Of a DNA stretch of 64,000 nt, positions 24,079 to 37,429 are shown one piece after another. The translations under genes and the position numbers were made by a program. A model generated the notes under the pieces. That model made no database searches. It worked only from the letters and a program-made list of their open reading frames with translations, and was not told the origin of the DNA. How positions within the stretch are numbered: the stretch's first letter is position 1; every line of letters begins with the position of its first letter. Source of the stretch: Viscum album (taxonomy: Eukaryota > Streptophyta > Magnoliopsida > Santalales > Viscaceae); NCBI GenBank assembly GCA_963277665.1, contig OY728131.1:1395276688-1395340687 (forward strand). The letters are read 5' to 3'.

Positions 24079-26095
24079 GGGACAGATTATAGGAATGAAC
24101 TTTGGTATAGATTGGCTGAACCAACTAGAGTTTTACATGTGATGAAAACAGAAGAAAGGGATCCTTTTTAAATGAGAGGAGAGGGGCACTCATGGAATTA
24201 TTCAAATCATTGAATTAATATAAATTAATTTTCTATTCCAAATGGCTCAAAAATGATTTATTTTAAATATAGAATGAATATGGGTTGAAATCCATTAATA
24301 AAATAAAAATTAGACACGTTTTTACTATTTTGATATTGTAATATTTTTATCCCTTTTTAACCATTTTAATTATTACTATGACAATATGTGTTTTTACACA
24401 TTAATGGTTAATATTGTTGTCATAAAATGAAAAATTAAAAAAAAATGTTTCACTGATGATATTTTAAATATTATCCCAATCAGGTGGCCTAATTTTATAT
24501 TTTTATGAATTTTATATAATTTTAAATAATATTATTTATTTTAAAATATCATTTATGTTAATTTTGACACTATTCAGTAACTTCCCTTTAAAAAACACAA
24601 ATACATAATATCTCTAAAAAAACATTCTAAAATCATCACTAGAAATTATAATTCATTCATAAAATTCATGGATTACATTATTTCTATCAAATTATATTTA
24701 TTTTAATATCTTTAATATCATTTATTTGATATTTCCTTTAATTAAACAATTGAGGCATCATCACTATGTAAGAATTTTACTTCATTATTTATTCCCTATG
24801 AATTAAAAATAAATAATCATGATGAATAAAACGTTTTTATATATTAAAATGATATTTATAGTCGCATGTATCCCTTACATAACCCCATATTAAGAATATT
24901 TCACTTGTTAAAAACACAAATATGAAAAAATTGAATTTTCATTGAATAAAATACTATAAATTGAATAAATTCATCCAATTGGAACAAAACAATTATAAAA
25001 TCACACCAAAGATGATTTTGGTCAAAAATAACACATCCAATAAAGTTATGACAACTTTTAGGGAAATTTTATTATATTTATGTTATTATTTTTATGATTA
25101 ATTACACGATTTACCCTTACCTGTGGTAATAAACATTACCTAATGTATAATTATTTCAAAAAAAGATAAATATTTTCTAAAATTGAACCTTGAGATTCGT
25201 AATTTGGAATCAATTATTCAAAATTCAAAACACAGAGTGGATAAAAATAATTTATACTTAATCTCATTGACAGATCATGAAAATATGTTTTTAAAGTAAA
25301 AACGTTCAAATGATTGTAATGTTTTTATATTAAAATTCAATGTGAAATTGACTCAAATGATGTAAATTGCATTAAATGATAAAAATTGATATATTTATAA
25401 TTTAAAAACAATAAAAAATATTTCTTAACACTAAAATTATGTACATGTAAATGTTTCTTTCTATTAAAATGTAATATTTTTTTCACTATTTTTCAAAACA
25501 TGAGAATTCTCAAAAAAATTGCAAACATTCAATCAAAGTAAATTTTTATTTTATTATTTCAAATAATAATTATATTTTTTTTCAAATATAATTAATTTCA
25601 GTGTCATAAAATAGGTTTAAAATAAGTATGCCCTTAAAAGGAGAAAAAATTGGCTTTTGTTCAAACTACTTCATTTATACATAAAATTTAATTTGTTCTT
25701 ATATCATTTTTAGAAAATTTCTAAGATGATGTTAAAAAAATAGATTTAATATATTATATATATAATTCATTAATATATTACAATAAATGTGAATTGGTTA
25801 TTTATTGGTATAAAACTCCCTTGTTCACATTTAAATTGTTTTCCTGAAAAACATTCCCTTTTATTTTAAAATGGGTTTTATTTATATTAATAATTAATTT
25901 TCCATGAATGAATTAAATATATATAGATGTGTAAACCATATTTTCATTATTATGTTAATTGTGTTTATACCCTCCATTCTAACAGCTAAGTTATAACATT
26001 AACATCTCACTAACAATATTTAGTTGTTCATTTAAGCATTGTGTGGTGTATTTTGTAATCTATCAAAGACAATGTTTCCTTTAAAAAAACTCCGG
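24079..26095 (-). repeat. Old A-family LTR, piece 3 (right of element A)
   Basis: The text resumes exactly where piece 2 stopped in LTR coordinates: 24,077-24,125 (TAGGGACAGATTATAGG ... TATAGATTGGCTGAA) follows 14,941-14,990. Later matches are co-linear: GAGAGGAGAGGGGCACTCATGG at 24,174 with 21,820; GTGTCATAAAATAGGTTTAAAA at 25,600 with 23,612; and the TTAGTTGTTCA word near 26,021 with 23,871. The final ~200 bases of the LTR are replaced by the microsatellite at 26,096. Confidence 0.62.
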
Positions 26096-26378
26096 TTGAT
26101 ACAAAAAAAATACACATACACATATATACACATGCATGCCCATACATATCCGCATCCATACACATACACATACAGAAAAACACATTCATATACACATACA
26201 TATATGTACATATATATACACACATAAATACAAATACACATACATATAAACAGAAATACATAAAACCAACACCCACCCCACAAAACATATATAAACACAT
26301 AAATCACATACAGACACACACATGCAGATATAAAAAAATCCACATAAAAACACATGCCTACAAATAAATGTACATATA
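26096..26378 (+). repeat. CACATA/CATA microsatellite-rich tract
   Basis: Irregular array of CACATA, CATA, TATACA and similar words over about 280 bases, nearly lacking G. Long open frames on the minus strand here (up to 107 codons, Cys/Tyr/Val-rich) are translations of the repeat and not genes. Confidence 0.85.
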
Positions 26379-26785
26379 TTTTAAAACTATTTAATACTAA
26401 TATAGATATATTAATTCATATATGAATAACAAAATTAAAAAAATATATTCATTTTATATATCTGTATAATTATTTAAATAAAATATTAATATATCACATT
26501 TCTATTTATATATATATATATATTTTAATTAATTTATATAATTTTATTATAAAATATTTGTATTGAATATTGTAAATTTGATAATTTTTATGTATAAAAA
26601 TATAAAAATAATATTGATAATAATTTTTAATTATAATATTTTTATCTAAATAAAATTTTAATATTATATATATATACATATTTTTATATAAATATTATAT
26701 ATATATATGCATATATAAATTAAATAATTCATTATGGCCTTTATCAACACATATTTCAAACTATTAATGGTGGATGTCGTATCAG
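26379..26785. other. AT-rich low-complexity spacer
   Basis: Contains short TA runs (26,508-26,523 and around 26,697-26,716). I see no gene or recognisable element. Confidence 0.6.
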
Positions 26786-26857
26786 CACTATGAAAAGTGA
26801 TGATAAAGAGAAAAAATTATTAGAGCTAAAAAATCACTGATAAATGAGTACCTTTTG
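26786..26857 (+). mobile_element. CACTA-like miniature element, left part
   Basis: Begins CACTATGAAAAGTGATGATA and continues with AAAAAATCACTGATAAATG, the subterminal word also found in the CACTA element at 50,716. It is cut at 26,857 by element C and resumes at 47,563. TTTTG at 26,853-26,857 is the left target duplication of C. Confidence 0.45.
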
Positions 26858-29327
26858 TGTCATGGCCCGTCCTAGTGGGGACCACACCATGACTAGCCCA
26901 GGCTCACCTCTAATAGGCCTAGGTATGGTGACTAGCACCGAGGAGGCCTAGCTCACAAATGAGAGGCATTTCCTTTAAACCTATCATCATACACATAGCT
27001 ACAAGCCCACAAATGATGAATAGTAAACACTATGTAAACCATGTATTCCACTAAGACAACCACTAAGAGTAACAGTTTGAAGAGAATGTAATGAGGACTA
27101 GTATACAGGACCAATAAAAGATAATATGTAAATAGAAGAGTACATAAGTCTCTAGAACCCATCAATAGAAAACCCTACATGAAGTGAATGTGAAATGTAT
27201 CTTCCTAAAGTTGTAAGAGTATGCCTCACCTATCTGATCTCACTAGGGGCCAACTTGTCCTGGAAAACCAAGGTATCTATCGAATAGTCGGTCGTCTGCA
27301 CAATGAAGGACACAAGTCGGAAAATCCCATACAAGGGTGAGTAAATCAATACACATTAGGACACCCAAAAACCACAAATGAAAGACTACAAGAGAATAAC
27401 CATAAATGAAATTACACACAATGTATTTTTGTCTCACAGGGGTATAAATTTAAATTATGAAAAGAAAGACTATGAGGCATAATAACAGAACACCCATTAC
27501 TATTGATTCACTTAGGCCCACTAAGTCACTTAAACCTGCTGAATCACTTAGACTTGTTGAGAAACATATACCTGATGAGTCACTCAGACCTGTAGTCATA
27601 GACCTCTCATCACAACCATCTATAGGATTCTAATTCATTGCATGTATATTCTTGAAAAACTTACTCCTCATCCCAAAGGAAACATGTAGACATCCATGAC
27701 ATCCCACTTAGATTATCTACAAAAAAGGCCTCATTTAGAGGAACCCAATTCTGTAAATATCTTTTTAATTGGACGTATGGTCTGAGAGTTATGGGGGATT
27801 CAGTGGAAAGTGGTCAGGTTAGTCTTGGTCCAGTCCAACTCGGCTCGGGTTCTGCTGACCCGACCCACCGTGTCTGACCCGACCGATAGGGTCGACTTGG
27901 ACCGCTGGGCCCAGCCCGGTGCCATCACACCTACCTGGCCTAGACCACTATAGTGTAATGTTTTCTCCAGCCGAGACATGATGGGTTTTGTGTCCCCACT
28001 TGAAAAACACAGCTTCTCTCTTCAGGTCCTTCTTTTGGGTCCCACTGGACCGCAGATCCCAGCCACGTGACACACCCCACCTGTCACGTGATGTGTACCA
28101 GTTGTGGTGTTCATTGTGGCCCGCCACTGGCCTCATATGTGTAGCTCCTACAAGCCACCTGTGACAGTTTCCACAAGTTCCTATACTGTTAACCTTCAAG
28201 ATAGTGGACCTCACTACCACTGCGACCTTCATCTGTCATCAGCTCCCATGCTGGTGGTCATCTTCCTATTGCCACAATCACCTGTGACCTTCTATCGTGG
28301 GATGATCTACTCCTGTTGTCCTGCATGGACCGCGGATTTCCATCACCTCCTGTTATCAATATGGTGGACTAAATATTTGCGCCATGAGAAACAGTAAGAA
28401 AAAAATAATTCCCAAAATGGATGGATATGGGCCTTGATCATGTTTTCCCCAATCTATATTCTTTTGTATTAAAATATAGGGGGAAATTAATAACTCTAAG
28501 CATGGACCAAATGAAAACAAGGATGACCCCGATTTAAATTCCCACAATCAAAACCATTCTACATATGCGATATATATGCGGGTCAACATGTTTGTGAGTT
28601 GATACTTGTTCGTCCCTCAGATCAATGAACTGGGAATGAAAGAAACCACTTACAAATAAACCCCTACCTTAAGAATTGGATCGATCACTTGTGAAGAATG
28701 GAGTCATATTTCTGTCATTCGTCGATCCATGATCCAGAATCTATCTCTGTTGTTGAATTCCTTTGAAGAGGAGGCACATCCACTATAGTTAGTGATTTTT
28801 TGTTCATCACCATTTGTCATTTGATGATGAAATTCCTTCAAATATTCAATGAAAACATCAGGATCCACTTTCGATCCTATATCCCTATTAATCAACAGAA
28901 TGTAGTAATCATGTTTTATCATTTCTTTTATGTTGAGTCATAAAATTATTACATGGTTCCATTTATGAAATTAAATGGCTGGAACGTCTTTGCGCTATAG
29001 TGATATATATCGAATAAAATAAAATTTCTTAATTTTAATTTATTTTTTTATTTTAAATTTTAAAAAATTAGAATTTTACCCTCCACCCATGCCGGTAGAG
29101 ATTAGGTCCTTCAAAAGCTTAAGTATTCATTAAAAACGCAACGATTACCTCAGATTTTTAATCCAAGCACCAGTTTAGATGATAAAAAAACTATGCGTGT
29201 GTACTATTTAAAATAAGGTCAAACAATTATTTTGGTCACTCTGGTCCTCGGAATCACATTCCGTATCAGCGCTTGGTTTCAAAATAATCTATATAATTTA
29301 AAAAAATACAAGAACATTTCTGTAACA
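26858..29327 (-). repeat. Element C 3' LTR (left copy)
   Basis: Direct repeat of the right LTR pieces: 27,033-27,075 (AAACCATGTATTCCACTAAG and following) is almost identical to 34,380-34,422, and 28,490-28,620 matches 46,735-46,865. On the minus strand it starts TGTTACAG and ends in TGACA. The central region 27,830-27,950 is unusually GC-rich (repeated CCCGACC-type words). ORFs inside are shadows. Confidence 0.82.
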
Positions 29328-29345
29328 TTTCATTGTCCCCACCTT
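29328..29345 (-). promoter_or_regulatory. Polypurine tract of element C
   Basis: On the minus strand AAGGTGGGGACAATGAAA precedes the LTR start TGTTACAG. Purine content and position fit the plus-strand primer. Confidence 0.65.
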
Positions 29346-29479
29346 AGGGATTTACATCCCTAAAATCCAAAAAAGAGCTAGAAAAACTAACAGAGATATT
29401 AAGCATGAATCTGATCCTCCCACTCCCATTTTCTCACCTAGAGATTAATGTTCTGACACCGAATGCGCACCAGAGGAAT

Positions 29480-30680
29480 CAATCATCCATGAAGGAACAA
29501 CTCCCATTGTTCCTCTATCTCTACTAGGATCTCTATGAAAGTCACCACATAATCAAGGTCCAGCTCACCCCTGTCGATGATGTTTGATGGATAATGCATG
29601 TAGATACTTTGATGAGACACAAGAAAGACATCAGCCACCTGATTCATCAATAGGTGAAGAGCTATGTGGTACACCACCTCTCCAACTCTTCTCATAATCT
29701 GGAAAGGGCCAATGAACCTTGAAGACAACTTGTTGTCTGAGACAAATATCTAGAATCCCCACCAATGGGTGACCCAAAGGAACACATGGTCCCCCTCATA
29801 AAACTACAAAGGACTCTGTCTCATCTTAGTATAAGATTTCATCCTTCTCTGTGCAGTCCTCATCTACTTTTGGATGATCGGCACTTGCTCTGTGGTAGCT
29901 CATACCAACTTTGGGCCCATGAATGTTTAATCCACTGGGTCATTCCATCATTGTAGTGACCTACATGTTCACCCATATAGGTCCTCTAATAGTTCCATAC
30001 TAATGGTGGAGTGGTAGATATTATTGCACACAAACTCCACCAGTGGCAGGTGGTCCTCCCAATTGTGACCAAAGTCCATGATGCAAGCATGAAGAATTTT
30101 CTCTAAAACCTAGATATCTCTCTCTGTCAGGCCATCCATCTGGGAATGAAATTCCATACTCAAGCATAACTATGTTCCGAAAACATCCTACAATCCCCTA
30201 CATAGTCGAGATGTGAAACCTGAATCACGATATGAATCGTTGGTGGGAGGCACCCAGTGAAGTTGAAGAACCCCCTGAACATAGAGGCATCCCAAGCTAT
30301 CTACCAAACTATGATACCGAATGTGTTGAAAGTGGGACAACTTGGGGAGCTAGTAAAAGATCACCGAGATAGTACTATGTATTTTGGAAATGCATGTTAA
30401 AACTATCATGATTTCCATAAATATACCATCCCAATTCCACTCCAGCACCTCAAGTGGATAATCCAATACTTCTGGAACCTGATGCTCTTTCTTCACTTGT
30501 AGACGAGTGAGGAACCGAGAAATGAACTCCACCACTTTCTTTTTCATCCCCAGCCATCAAAAATGGAATCAAGGATCCTATTACAACTTTTCCACTCCTG
30601 GATGCACTTCCAGGGGGTGGCACTCCCTCATAATCTCCTCTCACAACCTCACTGGTATAATTGTTCTCCCTCATAAAAGG
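29480..30680 (-). pseudogene. INT: Element C integrase (broken)
   Basis: Integrase inserts the element DNA into the host genome. From 30,550 downward the minus strand reads the end of the zinc-binding domain (VKKEHQVPEV then VLEWNWDGIFME, the EWKW--I-MDF start of the core, with the first catalytic Asp position not evident). At about 30,220-29,990 the core continues MEFHSQMDGLTERD, VLEKILHACIMDF (catalytic Glu kept), and HLPLVEFVCNN. The C-terminal domain is open at 29,728-29,483: SSRFIGPFQIMRRVGEVVYH, DVFLVS, and DPEEL-like IIDRGELDLD. Frame changes and stops are numerous. Confidence 0.75.
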
Positions 30681-31369
30681 AAAATATTCTCCCCACCTAT
30701 TGAAGATGCATAGGGGAATTTCCCTATAGATAACATAGCATGTCGTGCCTCACAGTTTACATCTCCTAGTTGTGCCTCCCTACCTCACTGAAAGAGTGGG
30801 CGAGTGAAAACCATATACTGAAGGTATTCCACTCTATCACCATCCTCAAAGGATATCAACATCATAGAAAACTACTCCAAAACCTCACCTAGAAACTACA
30901 ACCTGGATTTCCTACTGAATAAGTCTTCCGCCAAATACCCCTTCCTAAGAGTATAGACTATCACGATTTCATCATCCTAGAGGAAATCTTTCCACTACCA
31001 GTACCTCAAGTTCAGGTCCTTTGGGGAGATGATATACATGAGACTTTTGTGGTTGTAATATATAGTAAACTCCTCACCCATCAAGTAGTGCTGCCAAATC
31101 ATCAATTAAAAGACCAGTCCTACTAACATATGGTCAAGGGTCATGTATCTCTACACATGATGCCTCAAATGTGATGAACCGTAGATGATAAATAGATTCT
31201 ACTACATCAGTACATAACACATTATGTCCCTGATTCATCATAGAACAATACATACCCACACACTTATCTGGGAGACTCAAGATGGGGGCACTCGTCAGCC
31301 TCCGACTCAACTCCTAGAAACTCTTCTGACACTTCTCCGTCCACATGATGGTCTATCCCTTCTATTTAA

Positions 31370-32070
31370 AATCTGATAAGGTTTTCACTACCCTAGAAAA
31401 GTTAGGCATGATCCTCCTACAATATTCTGCCAAAACCTAGAAAATCATCACCTAGGTTATGCTCTTGGGTGGCTCCCAACAAAGCACCACCTCTATCTTT
31501 TCCGGATCCACTATAACTCCAGCCTCAAAAACGATGTCTCCCAAAAAGTGGACTTTCTGAATCCAAAACGGACATGTTAAATTCTTCCCACAGAGATGGT
31601 GATGTCAAATTGTATAAAAGACCATCCTCAATTCTTCTGCATGCTCCTCCATGGATGTATAGTGCACCAGGATGTCATCAATGATGACCACAACAAACTA
31701 GTCAAGGTAATGCTGGAATTTACTATTCATGAGTCCCATGAACACTATTGGGTTATTGGCCATGCTGAATGGCATCACCAGGAACTCATAGTGTCCATAC
31801 CGACATTTAAAGGTTTTCATCGGTACATACTTATCCTATAAAAAAAGCTTATGATTGGTGGACGTGAGGTATATATTTGAGAACCACCTATATCCCTCCC
31901 ACTGGACGATGAGGTCATCAATTGTCAGTAGTGGATATTTTTTCTTCACTATCACCTGATTCAGGAAATGTTAGTCCCCAAATACCCTCATTTTATGATC
32001 TTTATTGTTGGAAAATAGAGTTGGGGATGCCCATGTTGAAACACTAGAGATCACAAAGTCCTTCTTTTGC
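31370..32070 (-). pseudogene. RT: Element C reverse transcriptase (broken)
   Basis: Minus-strand frames give, from about 32,020 downward, LNQVIVKKKYPLLTIDDLI and WFSNIYLTS (the Y-P-L-P-R-IDDLFDQL and WFSKIDLRSGYHQ boxes), then the palm active site as FVVVIIDDILVHY around 31,705-31,660 (aspartate pair kept, compare YVDD/FIDD). It converts element RNA into DNA in the cytoplasmic particle. Stops lie between boxes. RNase H should follow between 31,370 and 30,680; I could not read it clearly. Confidence 0.72.
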
Positions 32071-32534
32071 AGGTTCTCTAGTTGTACCCACATCCCACGA
32101 TACTCTGCGAGAGCCATCTGATATATTGGTGTGGATGTAGATGTAATCCCAGGGTATAGATCAATTCACAAGTAAACATACCTACAAGAAGGTAATACTG
32201 GAGTATCCTCAAGGAATATTTCCTCGTAGTCATGCACCACTATAGAAAATTAAGGACTCGTATTGTCCAACACACCGAGGGTACATTTAGGCAACTGGTG
32301 AGTGATTGGATAAACCCACCTTAGATAAATTATTTTATACGATTCAAGCATTACATTTTCACCAGTAAAGAATCACCTGGTCCCAAATCTGTGGACACAC
32401 CACACTCTGTGCTTGAAATTATCAATCTGAACATGGAATGTGGATAACCAGTTCATACCCAGAATGAGGTCATACGAACTCAACACTGTTACTAGGAGAT
32501 GCCAGCCAAATCTATTGCCTTTAATATTTTTCTC

Positions 32535-32834
32535 TCACTGCTGGTACCAATAGGTTATCATCAAATACACTCCCATAGGAGTCTCTAAGTGAAAGGATAG
32601 AGCCGACAAATCCACCAGAATCTCCGAGATTTGAAAAGGGTCAGTGAAAAGGAAAGATGGATTGGAACTCATGTCTATTTGAACTACAGCTATGATGGAA
32701 AATACACAGATTATATATCTAATCATCTCTAGGGAATCAAGATTATAGGCCTTTATCTCCTGATGTTTGGCCTTCCTTTGTCCATCCGGTCCTGGTGCCT
32801 GTGACAGACCACATGTGGGTGGTGGTGTTATCAC
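32535..32834 (-). pseudogene. PR: Element C protease and gag-protease linker
   Basis: The 99-codon minus-strand frame begins in the gag-protease linker (GLSQAPGPDGQRKAKHQEI) and runs into a protease-like segment, IICVFSIIAVVQIDMSSNPSFL, then SALSFHLETPMGVYL. By position IDMSSNPSFL stands for the IDSGATHSFIS active site, so the catalytic DSG is lost (D-M-S). The STPMG-like box downstream supports the call. Confidence 0.62.
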
Positions 32835-32839
32835 CTAAA

Positions 32840-33894
32840 AACTCTACCCACCACGTACTACTCTGCATGCTCCCCTTCCACATCCTCCACCCTACAGAAC
32901 ACCCTAGTCGACCCTCTACCTCTATCTCGGTTGTCCCTCAACAGTCTTCTGATCATCCCTGTGACGAGTCGGGATATCATAAACCATGTGCCCCTGACTG
33001 CTGCATGAGTAGTACATCATTCTCTTCTATCAACTCCCTCTTCCCTAGGATCCTCATACTACCAACCCAATGTCCTGGGTCCATCCCCTAGATGTCTTGA
33101 CCCTCCTGGGTCCCTGCGTCTACTGCCTGCTACCCACTACTAATGAATCTACCACCTGATGTCTACTAGTAGCTCCTACGGTTGGTATATTCTTTGCAAA
33201 GAAGCTCTTTACATGAAGAGATTTTTCTAGAATACCAACCTAATTAGGGATTCTAATATACACTGTGGTATCCTTAATCTATCAATGTAGACCCCACTCA
33301 ATATTCTTGAGCCATGAAGAACGGGTCTCACACCATGTTCATGGAGTAACAAGAAAGCTCAGTGAATCTCACTATGTTCTCTGCTACTATCATGCTACAC
33401 TATTGCAGATGCAGTAGATATTGTATACACATAGGGCACAACATCCCCAGAACGAAATCATCTCTAAATAGGTTCTCAAATTCTATTAAAGTTAGGTTCA
33501 CCTCATCATGTGCCTTGATCGTCAAGCTCCACATTCTCCATGTAGAGCCCTAAAGAAATCTCTTAGCTAAGACTGACATCTCGTTGAGAGTTTTACTCCC
33601 TAGAAGGAAGACTCGTGTAACTGACTCGATCTAATACTCAACCACCTGGGGGTCAGTCTCACCCCTGAAACTATGAGGTGTGTTCCTTTGTAACACATTC
33701 AATGAACCGATCATGTGTATGTACTCTATGTGTAGTGCGGGTAAAAACTGATGATTGAAGGGTATTGGTAAAACTAGTGCACCAACTGGTGGGGATACAT
33801 CTAGTATAGGTACCTGTGTCGATGCGTCATCTATAGGAATACTATCTTCATTATCATGCAATTGAATCTTGGATGGTTTCCTCTGTGGAGGCAT
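32840..33894 (-). pseudogene. gag: Element C gag (broken)
   Basis: Starts MPPQRKPSK at 33,894 on the minus strand, the typical basic MPPRR-like start of Tekay/Del gag, and ends its first open stretch with TPHSFRGETDPQVVEY, matching the P-x-F-x-G-x-xDP--VEYW box that opens the capsid domain. Downstream frames are broken and could only partly be read. Distance from the primer site (about 290 bases) is normal for the leader. Confidence 0.7.
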
Positions 33895-34184
33895 CCTTAA
33901 ACTGTTTAAGATCAAACATGGTAAATAGAATATACGTGGAGAGATGAATCAAGAAGGATAAGAGGACACATTCAAAATCCTATATGATGCCTGCAATATT
34001 TATTTCCCTACTCCCATTGTTTTCATGTACTGAGTTGGGATACATATGTCCAGAGTCCCGTTGTATGGATACATTTGACGCTGCCCCAACACTGGTGTCC
34101 CTAGCCTAAAATCCAAAATCAAAACATTTAACAATGTTTCCCAAATCCAATCTCAAAGACTCCCAGTCCCAATGTGGAACCAAA

Positions 34185-34198
34185 CCACTTTGATACCA
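34185..34198 (-). promoter_or_regulatory. Primer-binding site of element C
   Basis: The minus-strand text TGGTATCAAAGTGG, one mismatch from the usual TGGTATCAGAG complement of initiator Met-tRNA, lies three bases inside the LTR edge at 34,202. Confidence 0.75.
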
Positions 34199-34201
34199 CT
34201 A

Positions 34202-35615
34202 TATCATGACCCTTCCTAGTGTGACCCAGTCTGTGACTATCCCAATCCCACCTTGAATAGGGAATGGCTAGGAAACTAGTACTGAGTAGGAATAACTCAC
34301 AAATAGGAGGCATTTCTTTTAAACCTGTACACACACACAGAGATGAAAGGCCACAAATGCTGAAATGTAATAACTGCGTAAACCATGTATTCCACTAAGA
34401 CAACCACTAAGAGAAACAGTTCAAAATAGAATGTAAAGGGGAACATTATACAAGCCCAACAATATAAAATCTATAAACAAGTATGTACACAAGTCCCTGT
34501 AAACCCGTCGACAGAAAACCCTACTAGAAGGGTAGGAAAAGGGTAGATCCTAAATCCATAAGAGTACACCTTGAATTTTAAATATCACTATGAGCTACCT
34601 AGTCCTAGACCATCTAGGTCTCTATCAATGTGTGAGTCGTCTGCACAAGACACGACACATTCGGGAAAATCACGTGCAAGGGTGCGTAAAAAAAATACAC
34701 AGTAGGACGCCTTGAAGCCATCAATGAAAGACCACAAATGAAAGAACAAAAAGGAATAACCGAAATTAAAGTAAACATGAAGTGTTTTCAACTCACATAT
34801 GAGTAAATATAATGTACGAAATTAAAGGATATCAGATGTAATCATAGAACACCCAATACTGTTGATTCACTTAGACCCGCTGAGTCACATTGACCTGCTG
34901 AGTCACTTAGACCCACTGATTCACATAAACATATTGTCATAGTCTTCTCGTCACAACCAAACACCAGATTCCCACTCATAGAATTCATATTCATAGGGAA
35001 CATATTCCTTAAGACAACAGTTGTATGTCAACATCCATGAAAACCCAATTCTATTATATCAAAAGGAACGCCTCATTGTGGGGGTCCCGATGCTAAAAAC
35101 CACTTGTCAATCAGAACTATAGTTTGATAGTTATGTGTGTTTTAGTGAAAAGGTGTCGTTTGGGTTCAGGCTTGGTCCGACCTGGTACGACCGACCCGAC
35201 TCGAACCATCCCAGGTTTGGCCAACCCACCCATCAGGTCTGACCAGACCTGGCCCATCCCACTAGAGTCTGCCGGTTGATCCACATGGGACATGGTAGGA
35301 ACCACGTCCCCACCAGAAGAACACAGCTAGGCACCGTGTGCCCAACCTGTGGTCTCACAAGATAGTAGTTCCCAGATGTATGATACAGCCCGCCTACCGT
35401 ATCCATTGTGGCACACCCCTATCCGCCTACCAATGACCATTTCACTCCTCCCACAGTGGTTACTACGGGTTCCTCAACTACTGACCTTCGAATCAGTGTC
35501 CCTTGGAACTACCACAACCCACATGGTTACGGCCTTCTACCACTACCAGATCCTGTGCCAGTGGTCGTCTGCATGGTGCCACCATCTCCCTCAGGATCCT
35601 TCTGCAGGATGATCC
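34202..35615 (-). repeat. Element C 5' LTR, first piece
   Basis: Sister of the left C LTR up to about 28,307 (GGATGATC), where element B interrupts it. It ends in GATCC (35,611-35,615), the left target duplication of B. The LTR resumes at 46,553. ORFs at 35,349-35,691 are LTR shadows. Confidence 0.8.
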
Positions 35616-35756
35616 TGTAATGCCTCGTACCACTGCACCAAATTACATTGTGAAAATGCGGTTTTATTGGTGTTATGAGAGGTTAAGGTGACTTGGGGTG
35701 CGTTTGGGTGGAATTTTATGAGAAATAAAAGGGAAATAGCTATCGCACGGGAGGCG

Positions 35757-35945
35757 CATGGTTTGTCTAACAGTGTGGCCAAATCATGTGAGGATGGTGT
35801 CGGAGGCAGTGTCTATTTCATGGTTATCACATAGTTTGTCTAACCGTGTGGCCTAACCATGCGAGGAGGGTTTGGTGAGGTAGTAGCAACCGCACAGTTA
35901 GCACACAGTTTGTCTAACCGTTCGAGAAAACCATGCGGGCACATA
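35757..35945 (+). repeat. Three ~74-bp repeats in B 5' LTR
   Basis: GTTTGTCTAAC recurs at 35,761, 35,834 and 35,908, each followed by CGTGTGGCC-like text and CCATGCGAGGA-like text. Each unit pairs a CACGGTT-like word with an AACCGTGC-like word, so half-sites are inverted. The same set is in the 3' LTR. Confidence 0.75.
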
Positions 35946-37429
35946 AAACTAGATCCTAAAATTGTGTCTCTCAACCATTTGGCCGCTAACTTGCTCATTT
36001 AAGCCCTTATGACAACATAAATCTTTTTTACCCTCCCTCGAAGGTAGAAGAACCTCTCCCAAGCATTTTGGTGGTGATCTGAAGGCTTCTCTTGGAAAAT
36101 CCAATCCGGTTTCATGAGGTATGTTATCATTCTTGTTTGGTTTATTAGATCTACATAGATCTACTCCTTATCTTCTCTCGGTTTCATAGATATACGCCCT
36201 TTATGGGTAGATCTATGTGTGTGCAACTCTAATATGATGGGCTTTGGTCTAGGTTCTGTTAGGAGAAGATATCTAAGGAGGAACCTTGGTGAATCAGCCT
36301 TGTTTTCTTGATTTTTCTTCAACCCTTGATCAACCAAGTGGGTATTTTCCTTCATATCTTCTTACCGTGTATCATTCGGGGTGGTTTCGCTACTGTTTCC
36401 CTGGAAATGGATGAAACCAAACCTTAACAAAGATAACAAACAGACATTTATAGAATGAAGGGGGGGGTGATCAATGTTCGGTTGTTTTTCCATACCCTCG
36501 ATAATTTATGTTCTGAATTGTGTAGGCCTATGCCTAGTAAAAATCATGTTTGTTGGTGGTCTTTCATTGTGTATTAATTAACCTCCTTCTACTGAGATGA
36601 TTGAATGGATCTATCATGGGAATTTGGTTAATAATGTAAACTCGGTCGATTAAATTAATGTACCATAAACAACAATCCTATTGTGATCACCGCGGTTAAC
36701 TAAAAATAAATAATAAATCATGGTGAATGATGTAATTGAGTCTATAAACATCCTTGTTTTTTCTCGGTGGCATGTCTGTTTCTTCATTTTGAAGCTTATT
36801 GGGTGAAGTGGATGACGATGGGATCCTATGTTGTGGCACGATTGTTGGTTGGGAATTTGAAGCTGTGTGGGGCTGTATCTCGAGGCTTGGGTTGGTTAAA
36901 GTACTTTGAGGTATCTCACTAATCCCTTTGTTGTTGTGACTTCACAAGAGAACCGAGTGTGAATGCTCAAATTGATGTTTTGTTGTTTTTCTTTCTCTTG
37001 CTTGTAGTTATGCCAGTTAGTTTCCCAGTAGTGCAGAATTCATCTAAATGGGATCACTTGAACATGAAAACAAGAATGATTTAAATAGGGAATTGGTTTT
37101 GAAAATGATTTGTGACATGGCTGTGAGTGTTGTGAATTTCTATTATTAATGAATAGTAATAGGATGTTGGTGCTTAGGTTCGATTCGGACACCCTAGGAT
37201 GGGATGAGTGCTTGTTACCTATACATATAATTATAGTTCTTATGATTCTTATTCAAGCCCCACCCATGTTGAGCACTTGGTGTCGAACACCCCCATTTCA
37301 TGGGGGAGGATGTTTTTCCCAACACTCCTATGAGTGGATGGTTATTAAATCTTTTTCTTCTCCCTTTCCTGAATATCCGATGAATCTTCCGGTAGGCTAT
37401 GACGGCATGAGGTCCATTATAGCCCAAGA

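Noticed and set aside
24080..24165. Plus-strand GMNFGIDWLNQLEFYM resembling the end of a gypsy protease (GMDWLS)
   Set aside because: The same stretch aligns in order with the A-family LTR (14,941-15,000 and 21,740-21,800), so the wording is coincidental.
26028..26355. Long minus-strand ORFs (90 and 107 codons), Cys/Tyr-rich, looking like a secreted or membrane peptide
   Set aside because: They are translations of the CACATA/CATA microsatellite; two overlapping frames are open at once, as expected of a repeat.
28104..28397. 97-codon ORF in a GC-richer block
   Set aside because: Inside the C LTR, and the opposite strand is open over the same bases. Not conserved as a frame in the sister LTR (35,349-35,620).
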